NCBI GenBank assembly: GCA_002007745.1
Contig: CP019882.1
Span: forward strand, 2,604,001-2,668,000
Source: Mycolicibacterium litorale
GTDB lineage: Bacteria; Actinomycetota; Actinomycetes; Mycobacteriales; Mycobacteriaceae
Reading direction: 5' to 3'
DNA length: 64,000 nt
Under the pieces are notes generated by a model. That model searched no databases. It was not told where the DNA came from and saw only the letters and a program-made list of their open reading frames with translations. The stretch's first letter is position 1. Each line of letters starts with the position of its first letter. Both the position numbers and the translations under genes were made by a program. Shown here in pieces: positions 28,094 to 37,182 of the stretch.

Positions 28094-28231
28094 GGCCGTG
28101 GGTGGCCGCGGAGTGCTGTCGACAAGAATCCCCACCATCACGAAAGGCCAACTGCGTGCGCAGACAGTATGACCGCGACAGTGCGCCGGCGCTGTCATTG
28201 GCGCAGCGCCTGGGGTGACGCCGGGGTTCGG

Positions 28232-29008
28232 CTAATACAGAGCCTTGCCCCCGTCGAGGCGGATCACGGTGCCGGTCAGATAGGGCGAGCACGTCGACAA
28301 GAACAGCAGCGTCTCGGCGACGTCGTCGGCGTCCCCATTGCGGAACTCGTAACGGGTCCCGACCCGGTAGGTGTCGCCCTCGGCCAGCGGCTCACCGCGG
28401 TAGCGCCGCAACGCGTCGTTGGTTCCGTCGTCGGATCGGAAGAACTGCGTCGGTGCGACGGCGTTGCACTGGATTCTCGGCGACAACGCCACCGCGAGCT
28501 GCTCCATCAGCCGAATGAGCGCTGTCTTGGACACGCTGTGCGGAATGAGGTTGGGCCATGCTTCATTGGTCGAGTTCCCCACCAGCGCGATGATGCGGCC
28601 ATGTCCCTGCTTCTGCATGACGTCGGCTGCGGCCTGGCTCAGGAAGAAGGGGCCGCGGATGTTGATTCCGAACGCAGCGTCGAAGTCGTCCTCGGTCACC
28701 TCCTCGAACTCCTTGGCCCGCAGCGAGCTGGCGTTGTGGATCAAGACGCTGAGGTCCGAGCGCCAGGAGAACGTCCGTTCCACCAGTGATCGTGCCTGCG
28801 AAGGATCGGAGACATCAGCCTCGATGGCCGTCGCCACACCACCCTCAGCCCGGATGAGATCGACTGTCTCCTCGGCGAGTTCCGGCTGACACCAATGGTT
28901 TACCGCGACGGCTGCCCCGGCGGCCGCGAACCGGCGGGCGAACTGCCGGCCGGCTCGCTCGGCGGCACCGGTGATGAGGACAGTCTTACCGTCGAGCTGG
29001 TGTTGCAT
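28232..29008 (-). CDS. SDR-family oxidoreductase lacking the usual catalytic tyrosine
   Basis: 258 residues. NAD(P)-binding TGAAERAGR, HNASS in the place of NNAG, and GNSTNEAWPNLIPHSVSK where the YxxxK motif is expected: the lysine is kept but the tyrosine position is His. The C-terminus LTGTVIRLDGGKALY is normal. It resembles pteridine-reductase-like SDRs. It is the last gene of the leftward run led by the NTF2-like gene and follows hutI by 66 bp. Activity as a dehydrogenase is uncertain. Confidence 0.8.
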   Translation of the reverse strand: MQHQLDGKTVLITGAAERAGRQFARRFAAAGAAVAVNHWCQPELAEETVDLIRAEGGVATAIEADVSDPSQARSLVERTFSWRSDLSVLIHNASSLRAKEFEEVTEDDFDAAFGINIRGPFFLSQAAADVMQKQGHGRIIALVGNSTNEAWPNLIPHSVSKTALIRLMEQLAVALSPRIQCNAVAPTQFFRSDDGTNDALRRYRGEPLAEGDTYRVGTRYEFRNGDADDVAETLLFLSTCSPYLTGTVIRLDGGKALY

Positions 29009-29074
29009 GCGAGCTCCGTCTCTACGTGCGTGGTTGGGGGACAGGCTGAGCACGGGGAAACCCGGCGTCAGGAA

Positions 29075-30295
29075 TCAGAGTTCGCGGATGCCGGCTTTCC
29101 AGACAGCGCGGGTCAGCGGCATCCCCGGGCGGTATGCCAGATGAGCGGCCGACGGCGCATCCAGTATCTGCAGATCTGCGCGTGCTCCTGGTCGGATGCT
29201 CCCGACCGCGGGCTGAGCCCTCCCGTGCACATCGCGCCAGCCGTCCTGGTGCATTCCGAGCGCGATCGCACCGCCCAGCGTGGCCGCGCGGACCGCCTCG
29301 CGGACCGACATGCCCATCTGCAGTACCGCGGTGGCCACACAGAAGGCCATCGAGGTCGTGAATGACGTACCCGGGTTGCAGTTCGTCGCAATCGCGACGA
29401 CGGCACCGGCATCGAGTAGCCGGCGGGCCGGTGCCAGCGGCATCTTCGTCGACAGGTCGCACGCTGGAAGCACGGTGGCAACGGTGCCCCGCTGTCCACC
29501 TGTCCACGACGAGACCAGTGCATCGACGTCGGCATCGGTGACGAATCCGACATGGTCGACGCTGAGTGCTCCGTACTCCACCGCGAGTTGAACGCCCGGT
29601 CCGTATCCGAGCTGATTGCCGTGCAGGCGGCGGGCCAGATCGCGGGACCGTGCCGCGTCGAGAACCCGTCGCGTCGCCGCCTCGTCGAAGGCGCCGACCT
29701 CACAAAACACGTCCACCGCCGACACGAGCGGCGCCACCGCCTCGAGCATCGCGCCGGTCACCAAATCGAGATATTCGTTCGGATCGTGGCCGTCGGGTAC
29801 CACGTGGGCACCCAAGAACGTGACCGCATCGGCGTACCGGCGCGCCACGTGTGCGGACCGCACCTCCTCGGCCACGCTCAGCCCGTAGCCGGTCTTGGTC
29901 TCGACCGTCGTCGTCCCACCACGACGGGCCTGCGCCACGAGCTGTTTGATGTTCGCGTCGAGTTCCTGGTCGCCTGCAGCGCGGGTGGCCGCGACTGTGA
30001 CATTGATGCCCCCGGCCGAATAGGTTTGGCCGGCCATCCTCGCTTCGAACTCCGCCGTTCGGTCTCCCGCGAACACCAAATGCGTATGCGAATCGACCCA
30101 GCCGGGCAGCACCGCGCGGTCTCCGACGGCGACCCTGCGGTCCGCTGCCGGAGCGCTGCCGGCCGCACCGACCCAGGCGATGTGATCACCCTCGATCACG
30201 AGTGCGGCGCGAGCGAGCCTGCCGCCGTCGGCTTCGTCGTTGGTCGTCAGCTCTGAGATGTCGTCGAGGAGCAACGATTCCTGCGCCGCGGTCAT
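29075..30295 (-). CDS. hutI: imidazolonepropionase
   Basis: 406 residues. Amidohydrolase fold with the metal pair in DSHTHLVFAGDR, substrate region AGGINVTVAATRAA, TVETKTGYGLS, the zinc His in GAHVVPDGHDP and HGNQLGYGPG, and the C-terminal GSIRPGARADLQILDA. It hydrolyses imidazolone-5-propionate to N-formimino-L-glutamate, step three of histidine degradation. The start ATG at 30295 follows GAGGACG. It lies on the opposite strand from hutH and hutF, about 8 kb and 14 kb away. Confidence 0.92.
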   Translation of the reverse strand: MTAAQESLLLDDISELTTNDEADGGRLARAALVIEGDHIAWVGAAGSAPAADRRVAVGDRAVLPGWVDSHTHLVFAGDRTAEFEARMAGQTYSAGGINVTVAATRAAGDQELDANIKQLVAQARRGGTTTVETKTGYGLSVAEEVRSAHVARRYADAVTFLGAHVVPDGHDPNEYLDLVTGAMLEAVAPLVSAVDVFCEVGAFDEAATRRVLDAARSRDLARRLHGNQLGYGPGVQLAVEYGALSVDHVGFVTDADVDALVSSWTGGQRGTVATVLPACDLSTKMPLAPARRLLDAGAVVAIATNCNPGTSFTTSMAFCVATAVLQMGMSVREAVRAATLGGAIALGMHQDGWRDVHGRAQPAVGSIRPGARADLQILDAPSAAHLAYRPGMPLTRAVWKAGIREL

Positions 30296-30311
30296 GGGTT
30301 CACGTCCTCGT

Positions 30312-31616
30312 TCATCCTCGCGACTGGTCTTTCTGAGGTGTCCGCAATCGGGAGAACTGTGACGTCGAGTACGTTCGATTGCTGACTGGGCTGCGGAAGG
30401 GTTCGGCGGTGTGATCGCGTCCATTCAACTCGGTCTCGATGACGTATCGGAGCAGTTCACCGACGATCGGTGCGGTCTTGAACTGCGTACCCGATGTCGC
30501 CATCGCTACGAATAGACCGTCATAGCAGGTGCGGTCGTAGATCGGCAGCCAGTCCTCGGCGGCGTCGTAAAGCCCGACGACGCCCATGCGCGTCCGCGGT
30601 ATTCCCACGTCCGGAATCCTCCTGGCGAGCCTCAATGTCGTACGTTGCCAAACATCTGCCGTCACAAGTCGATCGAAGTCATCGGGGTCATCGATATATG
30701 TCCGCTCGTCGGCGCGATCACCGTTGCTCCCCACGAGGAACGCGTCGTCACGTTCGGGGCGGAAGTTGATGTTGAGATCACCATCGACGAGGTGGACGCC
30801 GTCAAGTGCCACGTTCAAGGTGGGTGGGGCAGGCACGTGGATGAGTTCTTCCCGAATGCGTCGAGTGCGGACGCGGAAGTCGGCGGCCGCATCGATCCCT
30901 CGAATGAGAGTGTCGGTATTCGGGCCGGCGACCACCAGAACAGCCTCAGCCAACACGACCGTACCGTCGCCGAGCGTCACACCCACGACTCGGTCACCGT
31001 CGACGTCGATGCTCACGACGGTGGCCGCCAACCGCACCCGCGCACCCGCGCGCCGTGCGGCTTGCATCAGATTGACGGCCGCGAGTGTCGGATCGCCGAT
31101 GTAGCCGGACTGCGGCGTGAAGATGCCGCCGCCGAGATAGTCCGTGGGGTCCGCCCAGAACGCCTCGTCATCGACCGACCGGGGTGGGCCGAACCGGTGA
31201 AAGTCGAAATAGGGGAAGTGGCCGCTCATATCGTCGAGGGTCCACTCATCGAAGGTGACACCGGCCACGGTCATCGCGTTGGCCGCCTGACCGGCGAATC
31301 CATTGCCGGCATCAAGGATCAACGAGCCGCATTGCACAAACCGGGCCAGTTGTTCGGCGGGATCAGGGTCGAGGAACTCGCGCCAGTTGGTCCACACTGT
31401 GAGCGCGTCGTCAGCCAGCGCAGAACTCTGCGGATCGCTCGCGTGCACCCGGATGATCCCGGCTGAGGCGCCGGTCGACCCGTCACCGACACCGCTGTTG
31501 CGGTCGACGACGAGCACGTCGAGGCCCGACCTCGCCAGCGCCAGCGCGGCGCTGGCGCCGATCACGCCCGCGCCGATTATCAAGACATCGGCACGACTCT
31601 CACCTAAGGCAGCCAT
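30312..31616 (-). CDS. DAO-family FAD-dependent oxidoreductase
   Basis: 434 residues. The FAD motif is IIGAGVIGASAALALARSGL, followed by a stretch STGASAGIIRVHASDP typical of glycine/sarcosine-oxidase-like enzymes, and a C-terminal GLFVAMATSGTQFKTAP that closes the FAD site. It should oxidise an amine or amino acid. It stands 17 bp upstream of hutI and 21 bp after the NTF2-like gene, so it is probably co-transcribed with hutI. Substrate unknown. Confidence 0.8.
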   Translation of the reverse strand: MAALGESRADVLIIGAGVIGASAALALARSGLDVLVVDRNSGVGDGSTGASAGIIRVHASDPQSSALADDALTVWTNWREFLDPDPAEQLARFVQCGSLILDAGNGFAGQAANAMTVAGVTFDEWTLDDMSGHFPYFDFHRFGPPRSVDDEAFWADPTDYLGGGIFTPQSGYIGDPTLAAVNLMQAARRAGARVRLAATVVSIDVDGDRVVGVTLGDGTVVLAEAVLVVAGPNTDTLIRGIDAAADFRVRTRRIREELIHVPAPPTLNVALDGVHLVDGDLNINFRPERDDAFLVGSNGDRADERTYIDDPDDFDRLVTADVWQRTTLRLARRIPDVGIPRTRMGVVGLYDAAEDWLPIYDRTCYDGLFVAMATSGTQFKTAPIVGELLRYVIETELNGRDHTAEPFRSPVSNRTYSTSQFSRLRTPQKDQSRG

Positions 31617-31636
31617 ATGTGTTGTGGTGCAACCGA

Positions 31637-32038
31637 TCACAGCCCCCAGCCCGGATGGGGCTGGTGGGTGCCGGGTTGCTTTACGAACGACTCGCGAAGA
31701 TCTGATACCTGCTCGTCGGCGAAGGTGAGCAAGAGGTTGCCGGCCAGTGTGTAGGGCTGCCCAGCAGAGGTCAGGGTCGTCCACCATTCCACGCCAACGC
31801 GATTGCCCTCGATCACTGGCGCTCCGTAACGGAAGTGCACGTCGGCGACATCGGCGACAGCGGCTCGCCAGAACCCTTCGATGGCATGGCGACCGACAAA
31901 CGGTTCGCCGAGGAATGGGCTGTTGCGGTAGCTGGCATCGTCGGTGAACAGCGCCGCGGCACCCTGGGCGTCGCGGTCACGCCAGACCCGCCCGAACCCC
32001 TCCAGCCAATCCTGCACGTTGTCCACCGAGACGCTCAT
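31637..32038 (-). CDS. NTF2-like/SnoaL-like small protein
   Basis: 133 residues with the cone-shaped NTF2-like pattern: helix WLEGFGRVWRDRDAQGAAAL, FTDDASYRNSPFLGEPFVGR, then strands VEWWTTLTSAGQPYTLAG. Members are isomerases, cyclases or unassigned ligand-binding proteins. It is the first gene of the leftward run containing the oxidoreductase and hutI, and is divergent from the Baeyer-Villiger monooxygenase. Confidence 0.75.
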   Translation of the reverse strand: MSVSVDNVQDWLEGFGRVWRDRDAQGAAALFTDDASYRNSPFLGEPFVGRHAIEGFWRAAVADVADVHFRYGAPVIEGNRVGVEWWTTLTSAGQPYTLAGNLLLTFADEQVSDLRESFVKQPGTHQPHPGWGL

Positions 32039-32085
32039 GGGGCTTTCCTCACTGTCGATGTGGCCGCCGTGACCTAGTTGACGGC

Positions 32086-32113
32086 ATTCTATGCAGATAT
32101 GCAAGACTAGAAT
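32086..32113. promoter_or_regulatory. 28-bp palindromic element in the NTF2/monooxygenase divergent promoter
   Basis: Perfect 6-bp arms ATTCTA (32086-32091) and TAGAAT (32108-32113) enclose 16 bases that include TGCAGATATGCA. TAGAAT and the adjacent TAGGAT (32113-32118) both fit the mycobacterial -10 pattern TAnnnT. TAGGAT would place the transcription start near the ATG at 32126, allowing leaderless translation. The RpiR-like regulator encoded at 35107 is one candidate binder; this is inference. Confidence 0.4.
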
Positions 32114-32125
32114 AGGATTATACAG

Positions 32126-34147
32126 ATGATCCGGCGACCGACAGAGGAGACGCGACTCGGCATGGCAGACATGGGCGAGACCCGCAGCGAGGCAAGTGAT
32201 CTATTCGACGACCTGTACTGGCAGGCGCAATCACAGGTGATCGTCGAAGACGACAGTTTTCTCGAGCAGATTGTGGCGGGCGCGGAGCTGCCGGTGCTGC
32301 TGGCCGCGATCGCTGCCGCGTTGCGCGACACCTCGTATCTGCCCGCCGATCTCGTCCCACCGCTGACGCCGATGGATACCGAACCGGTGCCTCACGGCGG
32401 CATGACCTCCGATCAACAAGCAAAGGCAGCTGCCCTTGCCCTGACCGGTCTGCAGAGGATGCGAGAGGCGAGGATCGACTCCGTCGACATGCTGCCGGAC
32501 GAGGCCGTGCGCGAAATTCTGCGCTACCTGTCGGGCGGCCGCGATGAGTGGACGAACATGCTCACCCACGAACTGGACATCGCCGAACACAAAGGCGGCC
32601 GACCGGCGTGGAAGTTCGACGAAATTGCCCAAGGCCGCGAATTTCTGACGCTGATCGTCGGTGCGGGCGTCAGCGGTCTCGCGGCGGCGTACCGGTATGC
32701 ACAAGCCGGCATCCCCTTTGTCCTCATCGAAGCCACCAAGACAGTCGGCGGAACCTGGGCGAAGAACACCTATCCGGGTGTCCGCCTCGATACGCCGACT
32801 TTCGGCTACTCCTATTCGTTCGCTCAGCGAGGTGATTGGCCGAATCAGTTCGCCCGCGGGAGCGAGATTCTGGGCTATCTCCGTGATGTCGCCGATCGGG
32901 CGGGGATCACCGACCAGATCGAATTCTCGACGCGGCTCGTGCGGCTGCGGTGGGACGAGGACGCCCGCCTGTGGGAGGCCACAACTCGCGATGGTGACGG
33001 AGTGGAGAAGCTGCGACGGTTCGCTGCCGTGGTCAGTGCGGTGGGGCAGCTTGATCGGCCGAACATCCCGGAAGTCGCTGGTGCGGAACTGTATCGGGGC
33101 GTGGCCATGCACACTCAGGAGTGGGATCACGACGTCGACGTGGCCGGCAAGCGAGTGGCCGTGATCGGCACCGGCGCAAGCGCGTATCAAGTAGTGCCGG
33201 CAATCGTCGAGGAGGTTGACGCCCTGGTCGTCTTCCAGCGCAGTGCGCCGTGGATGCTGCCCGCGCCCAATTACCACCACCCCGTTACCGACACCTTCAC
33301 CTGGCTACGTCGCAAGGTGCCGCATTACGCACAGTGGTATCGGCTCTGGGTCATCCTCACCGGCATCCCGGGAAGGGCGCATACAGTGACGGCTCAGGAG
33401 AACTGGGCGGGCACTCCGCTGAGTATCTCGCCGAAGAATCAGCAACTCCGCGACTACCTCAGCGCCCGAGTGGAAGCTCAATTAGCGAGTCGGCCAGATC
33501 TTTTGGAGCATGCGATTCCGGACTATCCGCCAGGTGCCAAGCGGATGCTTCGCGACAACGAGGTGTGGGCCGCTGCGTTGCGGTCGGACAAGACGACGCT
33601 CGTAACCGAGGCGGTCGAGCGGTTCACCGAGACCGGGATCGTCGATGCTGCGGGTCAGGAACACGAGATCGATGTCGTGGTGTACGCCACCGGCTTCAAA
33701 CCGTCGGATTATCTGGACGAGGTCGAGGTCATCGGTCGCGGCGGTCGCGAGATCCATGAATTCTGGGCCGGCGATGCGCGGGCCTACAACGGCGTGACCG
33801 TGCCAGGATTCCCGAACTTGTTCCTCGTGTACGGCCCCAACGTCGGGGGAGTCGTCGCCGGAAGCCTGCACTTCATGCTCGAGCGAGCGGTGGAGTACTC
33901 CCTGGCGGCTATTCGGGAGGTCTTGACTCGCCAGGTCGCGGCCATTGACGTCCGGCCCGAGGCACTGGACCGTTTCGTCAAGTGGGTGGACGAGGGCAAT
34001 CGCAAAATGGCGTGGGGCCAACCCTATGTGCGCACCTGGTACCAGAACATGCGGGGGAGGGTCTCCCAAATCTGGCCGTACACGAACGTCGACTACTGGG
34101 ACATCACCGAATCGGTCGTGGAGGACGACTACGAATTCCTCACCTAG
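32126..34147 (+). CDS. Baeyer-Villiger-type flavin monooxygenase, HAPMO-like
   Basis: 673 residues. An N-terminal extension of about 150 residues, as in 4-hydroxyacetophenone monooxygenase, precedes the FAD motif IVGAGVSGLAAAYRYA. The Baeyer-Villiger fingerprint is seen as YRGVAMHTQEW, with Tyr in the first position instead of Phe, and the NADPH motif is VIGTGASAYQ. These enzymes insert oxygen next to a ketone to form an ester. An alternative start at 32162 exists. The hydrolase gene 60 bp downstream could cleave the ester, and the RpiR-like gene closes the run. Confidence 0.88.
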   Translation: MIRRPTEETRLGMADMGETRSEASDLFDDLYWQAQSQVIVEDDSFLEQIVAGAELPVLLAAIAAALRDTSYLPADLVPPLTPMDTEPVPHGGMTSDQQAKAAALALTGLQRMREARIDSVDMLPDEAVREILRYLSGGRDEWTNMLTHELDIAEHKGGRPAWKFDEIAQGREFLTLIVGAGVSGLAAAYRYAQAGIPFVLIEATKTVGGTWAKNTYPGVRLDTPTFGYSYSFAQRGDWPNQFARGSEILGYLRDVADRAGITDQIEFSTRLVRLRWDEDARLWEATTRDGDGVEKLRRFAAVVSAVGQLDRPNIPEVAGAELYRGVAMHTQEWDHDVDVAGKRVAVIGTGASAYQVVPAIVEEVDALVVFQRSAPWMLPAPNYHHPVTDTFTWLRRKVPHYAQWYRLWVILTGIPGRAHTVTAQENWAGTPLSISPKNQQLRDYLSARVEAQLASRPDLLEHAIPDYPPGAKRMLRDNEVWAAALRSDKTTLVTEAVERFTETGIVDAAGQEHEIDVVVYATGFKPSDYLDEVEVIGRGGREIHEFWAGDARAYNGVTVPGFPNLFLVYGPNVGGVVAGSLHFMLERAVEYSLAAIREVLTRQVAAIDVRPEALDRFVKWVDEGNRKMAWGQPYVRTWYQNMRGRVSQIWPYTNVDYWDITESVVEDDYEFLT

Positions 34148-34207
34148 TCGGACTGCCGGCGGGCTTAGTGCCCTGATGCACATACTTCTGAGACGGGAGA
34201 GCATGGG

Positions 34208-35110
34208 ATGACGGCATTTGAACGCGGCCAGGTGAACATCGGCGGACTCCCAACGAGTTACCTGGTTGCCGGGGAGCGCTGCGCGCAACCGGTGGTACTC
34301 CTGCACGATGGCGCCTGGGGTGGGTCGGCCGAGGCCAGTTGGCGCGGCGTCATCCCAGTGTTGGCGACCCGGTACCGAGTGATCGCCCCCGACCTGTACG
34401 GGTATGGACAGTCCAGCAAGATGGTGCAACTCGACGTCGCGCCGTACGAATTCCGGCTGCGACAGGTAGCAGGTCTACTCGACGCGGTGGGACTGGGGAC
34501 TTCCTCGGCGCATTTCGTCGGCAACTCCTTCGGTGGCGGTATGGCATTGCGCGCCGTTACCCTGCCGTGGTGCGCATGGCGGGTGCGATCGGCGGTGTCG
34601 ATCGCTGGAACCGGCGGCCCTTACCGCACCAAGAATTCGTTGGCCGCGCTGTCGCACTTCGACGGCTCGCGGGCCGATATGCTGCGCGTCGTTCGCCTGC
34701 TGACCGGTGACTTCGCTGGTATCGAGGAACATGTGGACCTGCGGATGCGCGATGCGACCAACTCCGCTCATTACCGAGCGGTCGCCGCAGCCGGACTCGC
34801 CACACCGTTTGGCACGGATGTGAAGCCGACGGACGGTTATCCGGATAATCTCCGGGATGTGACCACTCCTCTGGCGCTCATCAGCGGTGCTCAAGACACC
34901 CTCGTGGAACGAGATTGGGCGCGCAAGATCGCCGAGTGTGCGCCGCAGTGCTCGGTCCACGACGTCGACGGGGCCCGGCATTCTCCCAACATCAGCCATC
35001 CCGACCTGACCGCGAGGTTATTGCTGGACATCCTGGGCTCGTGTGATCACGCCTTTGCGCGCGATACACCGCCCGGGTATGACGGCAGCCGTCAGGAAGG
35101 ACCGCGATGA
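34208..35110 (+). CDS. alpha/beta hydrolase, meta-cleavage hydrolase/esterase-like
   Basis: 300 residues. Oxyanion HDGAWGG, nucleophile GNSFGGG, acid SGAQDTLVE and His in GARHSPNIS give a complete triad. Closest in pattern to carbon-carbon hydrolases and esterases of aromatic pathways. Coupled position after the Baeyer-Villiger enzyme suggests it hydrolyses the resulting ester or lactone, an inference. Its stop overlaps the regulator start by 4 bp. Confidence 0.8.
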   Translation: MTAFERGQVNIGGLPTSYLVAGERCAQPVVLLHDGAWGGSAEASWRGVIPVLATRYRVIAPDLYGYGQSSKMVQLDVAPYEFRLRQVAGLLDAVGLGTSSAHFVGNSFGGGMALRAVTLPWCAWRVRSAVSIAGTGGPYRTKNSLAALSHFDGSRADMLRVVRLLTGDFAGIEEHVDLRMRDATNSAHYRAVAAAGLATPFGTDVKPTDGYPDNLRDVTTPLALISGAQDTLVERDWARKIAECAPQCSVHDVDGARHSPNISHPDLTARLLLDILGSCDHAFARDTPPGYDGSRQEGPR

Positions 35111-35964
35111 CGACGACGGCGCCGGTGGTGTCCGACGACATCTACGACCGACTCAGGACTGCTCGACTCTCGCCGGCGCAACGACGAATCGCACGCTACA
35201 TCGTGGACCACCGGGACGCGGCCGCGTTTCTGACCAGCGAGAGCATCGCCCGCCAAGTCGGCGTCAGCCAGCCTTCGGTATCGAGATTCGCTGCAGCACT
35301 TGGCTATACACGGTTCTCCGATTTCAAACGCGCACTCCAGAAGTGGGCGCACTTGGAAGTGGCTACGCAGACGGCCGACACCGAAGACCCCGGTCCACTG
35401 GCCGATGCGATCAACGCGGAGATTGCCAACCTGCAGTGGCTCGGGAACTCGGCCGGCCTTGCCGAACAGGTGTCCAGGGTGGGTGCGGCGATCATGTCAT
35501 CGAATCCGCTGCCGGTCGTCGGGCTGCGGGTGTCCCGGTCGTTCGCGGAGCATTTCGCCTATCTCGGCGCCAAAGTTCATTCCGGGATCTCGGTGATCTG
35601 CCGAGGTGACACCCAGGCCAAGGAGAGCCTCGCCCGAGCGCAGAGCCGCGGCGCCACTTGGTGTTTGTTCTTCATCCTTCCGCGCTATCCGAGGGAGGCG
35701 TGTGAGCTCGTTCGCTACGCGCGGCACATCGGACTCAAGGTGGCTGTCCTCAGCGACGAGTCATTTGCCACGGTCGGACATGAGGCCGACGAGATCATCA
35801 CGGTCAAGCTCACCAGCGGACTGCTGTTCGACACCTCGGCGGCCGTCAACATAATCTCCAGTGCTCTGCTTCACGCGATGGCCGATTCCAGTCCTGGCAG
35901 TTCCCAGGACGGCTTGGAGCGGTTCGAAAGCCACGCGTCGGACCTGGACGTCTTCGAAGACTGA
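35107..35964 (+). CDS. RpiR/MurR-family transcriptional regulator
   Basis: 285 residues. N-terminal helix-turn-helix about 14-90 (SPAQRRIARYIVDH, TSESIARQVGVSQPSVSRFA, GYTRFSDFKRAL) and a C-terminal SIS sugar-phosphate-binding domain about 125-260. Translationally coupled to the hydrolase (ATGA). RpiR proteins respond to phosphorylated sugars, but some control amino-acid or nitrogen pathways; here the local monooxygenase and hut genes are the likely targets. Confidence 0.88.
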   Translation: MTTTAPVVSDDIYDRLRTARLSPAQRRIARYIVDHRDAAAFLTSESIARQVGVSQPSVSRFAAALGYTRFSDFKRALQKWAHLEVATQTADTEDPGPLADAINAEIANLQWLGNSAGLAEQVSRVGAAIMSSNPLPVVGLRVSRSFAEHFAYLGAKVHSGISVICRGDTQAKESLARAQSRGATWCLFFILPRYPREACELVRYARHIGLKVAVLSDESFATVGHEADEIITVKLTSGLLFDTSAAVNIISSALLHAMADSSPGSSQDGLERFESHASDLDVFED

Positions 35965-35975
35965 CCCCTGCAGCC

Positions 35976-37028
35976 TCACGCGCGGGGTGGCACCGGCACG
36001 GTGCGCGTCGGGTCGTCGGCAACCCGGACGATCAGTTTGCCGAAGTTCTGGCCCTGCAGAAGCCCGAGAAAAGCGCCGGCAGCATTGTCGATGCCGTCGA
36101 CGAAGTCCTCCCGGTACTTGAGTAATCCGTCGGCCAGCCAGGTCGAGACGTCGGTCTGGAACCGGTCGTAATGACTTGCGACAAAATCTCTTTGGGTGAA
36201 TCCCTGAACGAGCAGACGCTTGGTGTTGATCGCCTTCATGAGCAGTGGAAGACGATCGGGCCCTGCTGAAGGACCGGTCTGGTTGTACTGTGCGATCAGT
36301 CCGCACACCGGTACCCGGGCGAAGTCGTTGAGATGTTCGAAAACCGCCTGCCACACCGCGCCGCCGACATTTTCGAAGTAGACGTCGACTCCATGCGGGA
36401 CGGCCGCACCGAGGTCGTCGGCGAATGTCGTTGAGCGATGGTCGATCGCGGCATCAAAGCCGAGTTCGGTGAGCCATGCCGTCTTCTTCGGGCCGCCCGC
36501 GATCCCGACGGTGCGCGCGCCGCGCAGTCGAGCGATCTGGCCCACCACGGACCCGACCGGTCCCGCGGCGGCCGCCACGACGACCGTTTCCCCCGCCCGG
36601 GGACGCCCGATCTCGGTGAGGCCGACATACGCCGCGAAGGCCGGCATACCGAGGATTCCCAACGCGGTCGAGATCGGCGCTCGGTTGGGATCGATGCGGC
36701 GAAGTTGTCGCGCGTCTACGACGGCATGGGTCTGCCACCCCGAGTGGGCCAGCACGAAGTCGCCGGCTTTGACGAGGGGCGAGGCCGACTCAACGACCTG
36801 ACATACCGTTCCGCCCTCCATCACTTCGCCGATCTCGACGGGCTTGGCGTATGACCGCCCTGCGTCCATCCGTCCCCGCATGTACGGATCGAGGGAGAGA
36901 TAGATCGTTCGCAGCAGCGCCTGACCCTCGTGCAGGTGGGGGACCGGTCGCTCCTCGAGACGGAAGTTCGCGAGGACGGGTGCACCGTCGGGGCGGGAGG
37001 CGAGCACTACCGCAGTGGTTCGAGCCAT
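35976..37028 (-). CDS. NADP-dependent MDR oxidoreductase (CurA/PTGR-like)
   Basis: 350 residues. Zinc-free medium-chain reductase: LSLDPYMRGRM near the N-terminus, the nucleotide motif VVAAAAGPVGSVVGQIARLRGA, GVDVYFENVGG, and NFGKLIVRV at the end. These enzymes reduce the alpha-beta double bond of enones using NADPH. It is divergent from hutH with a 154-bp gap and convergent with the RpiR gene. Confidence 0.88.
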   Translation of the reverse strand: MARTTAVVLASRPDGAPVLANFRLEERPVPHLHEGQALLRTIYLSLDPYMRGRMDAGRSYAKPVEIGEVMEGGTVCQVVESASPLVKAGDFVLAHSGWQTHAVVDARQLRRIDPNRAPISTALGILGMPAFAAYVGLTEIGRPRAGETVVVAAAAGPVGSVVGQIARLRGARTVGIAGGPKKTAWLTELGFDAAIDHRSTTFADDLGAAVPHGVDVYFENVGGAVWQAVFEHLNDFARVPVCGLIAQYNQTGPSAGPDRLPLLMKAINTKRLLVQGFTQRDFVASHYDRFQTDVSTWLADGLLKYREDFVDGIDNAAGAFLGLLQGQNFGKLIVRVADDPTRTVPVPPRA

Positions 37029-37182
37029 GGTCGAACAGTACGTGCCGGTTGCCAGTCCTGCATGCAAAAGATACGGTCGTGTCGTCGACTGAATTATTTT
37101 CTGCATTCCTAGCAGGCCACCTGCTGCCTAGCCGGTTCGACGCAGGGCGCAGGAGCGATCTAGTACGAGGAGATGGATCACC

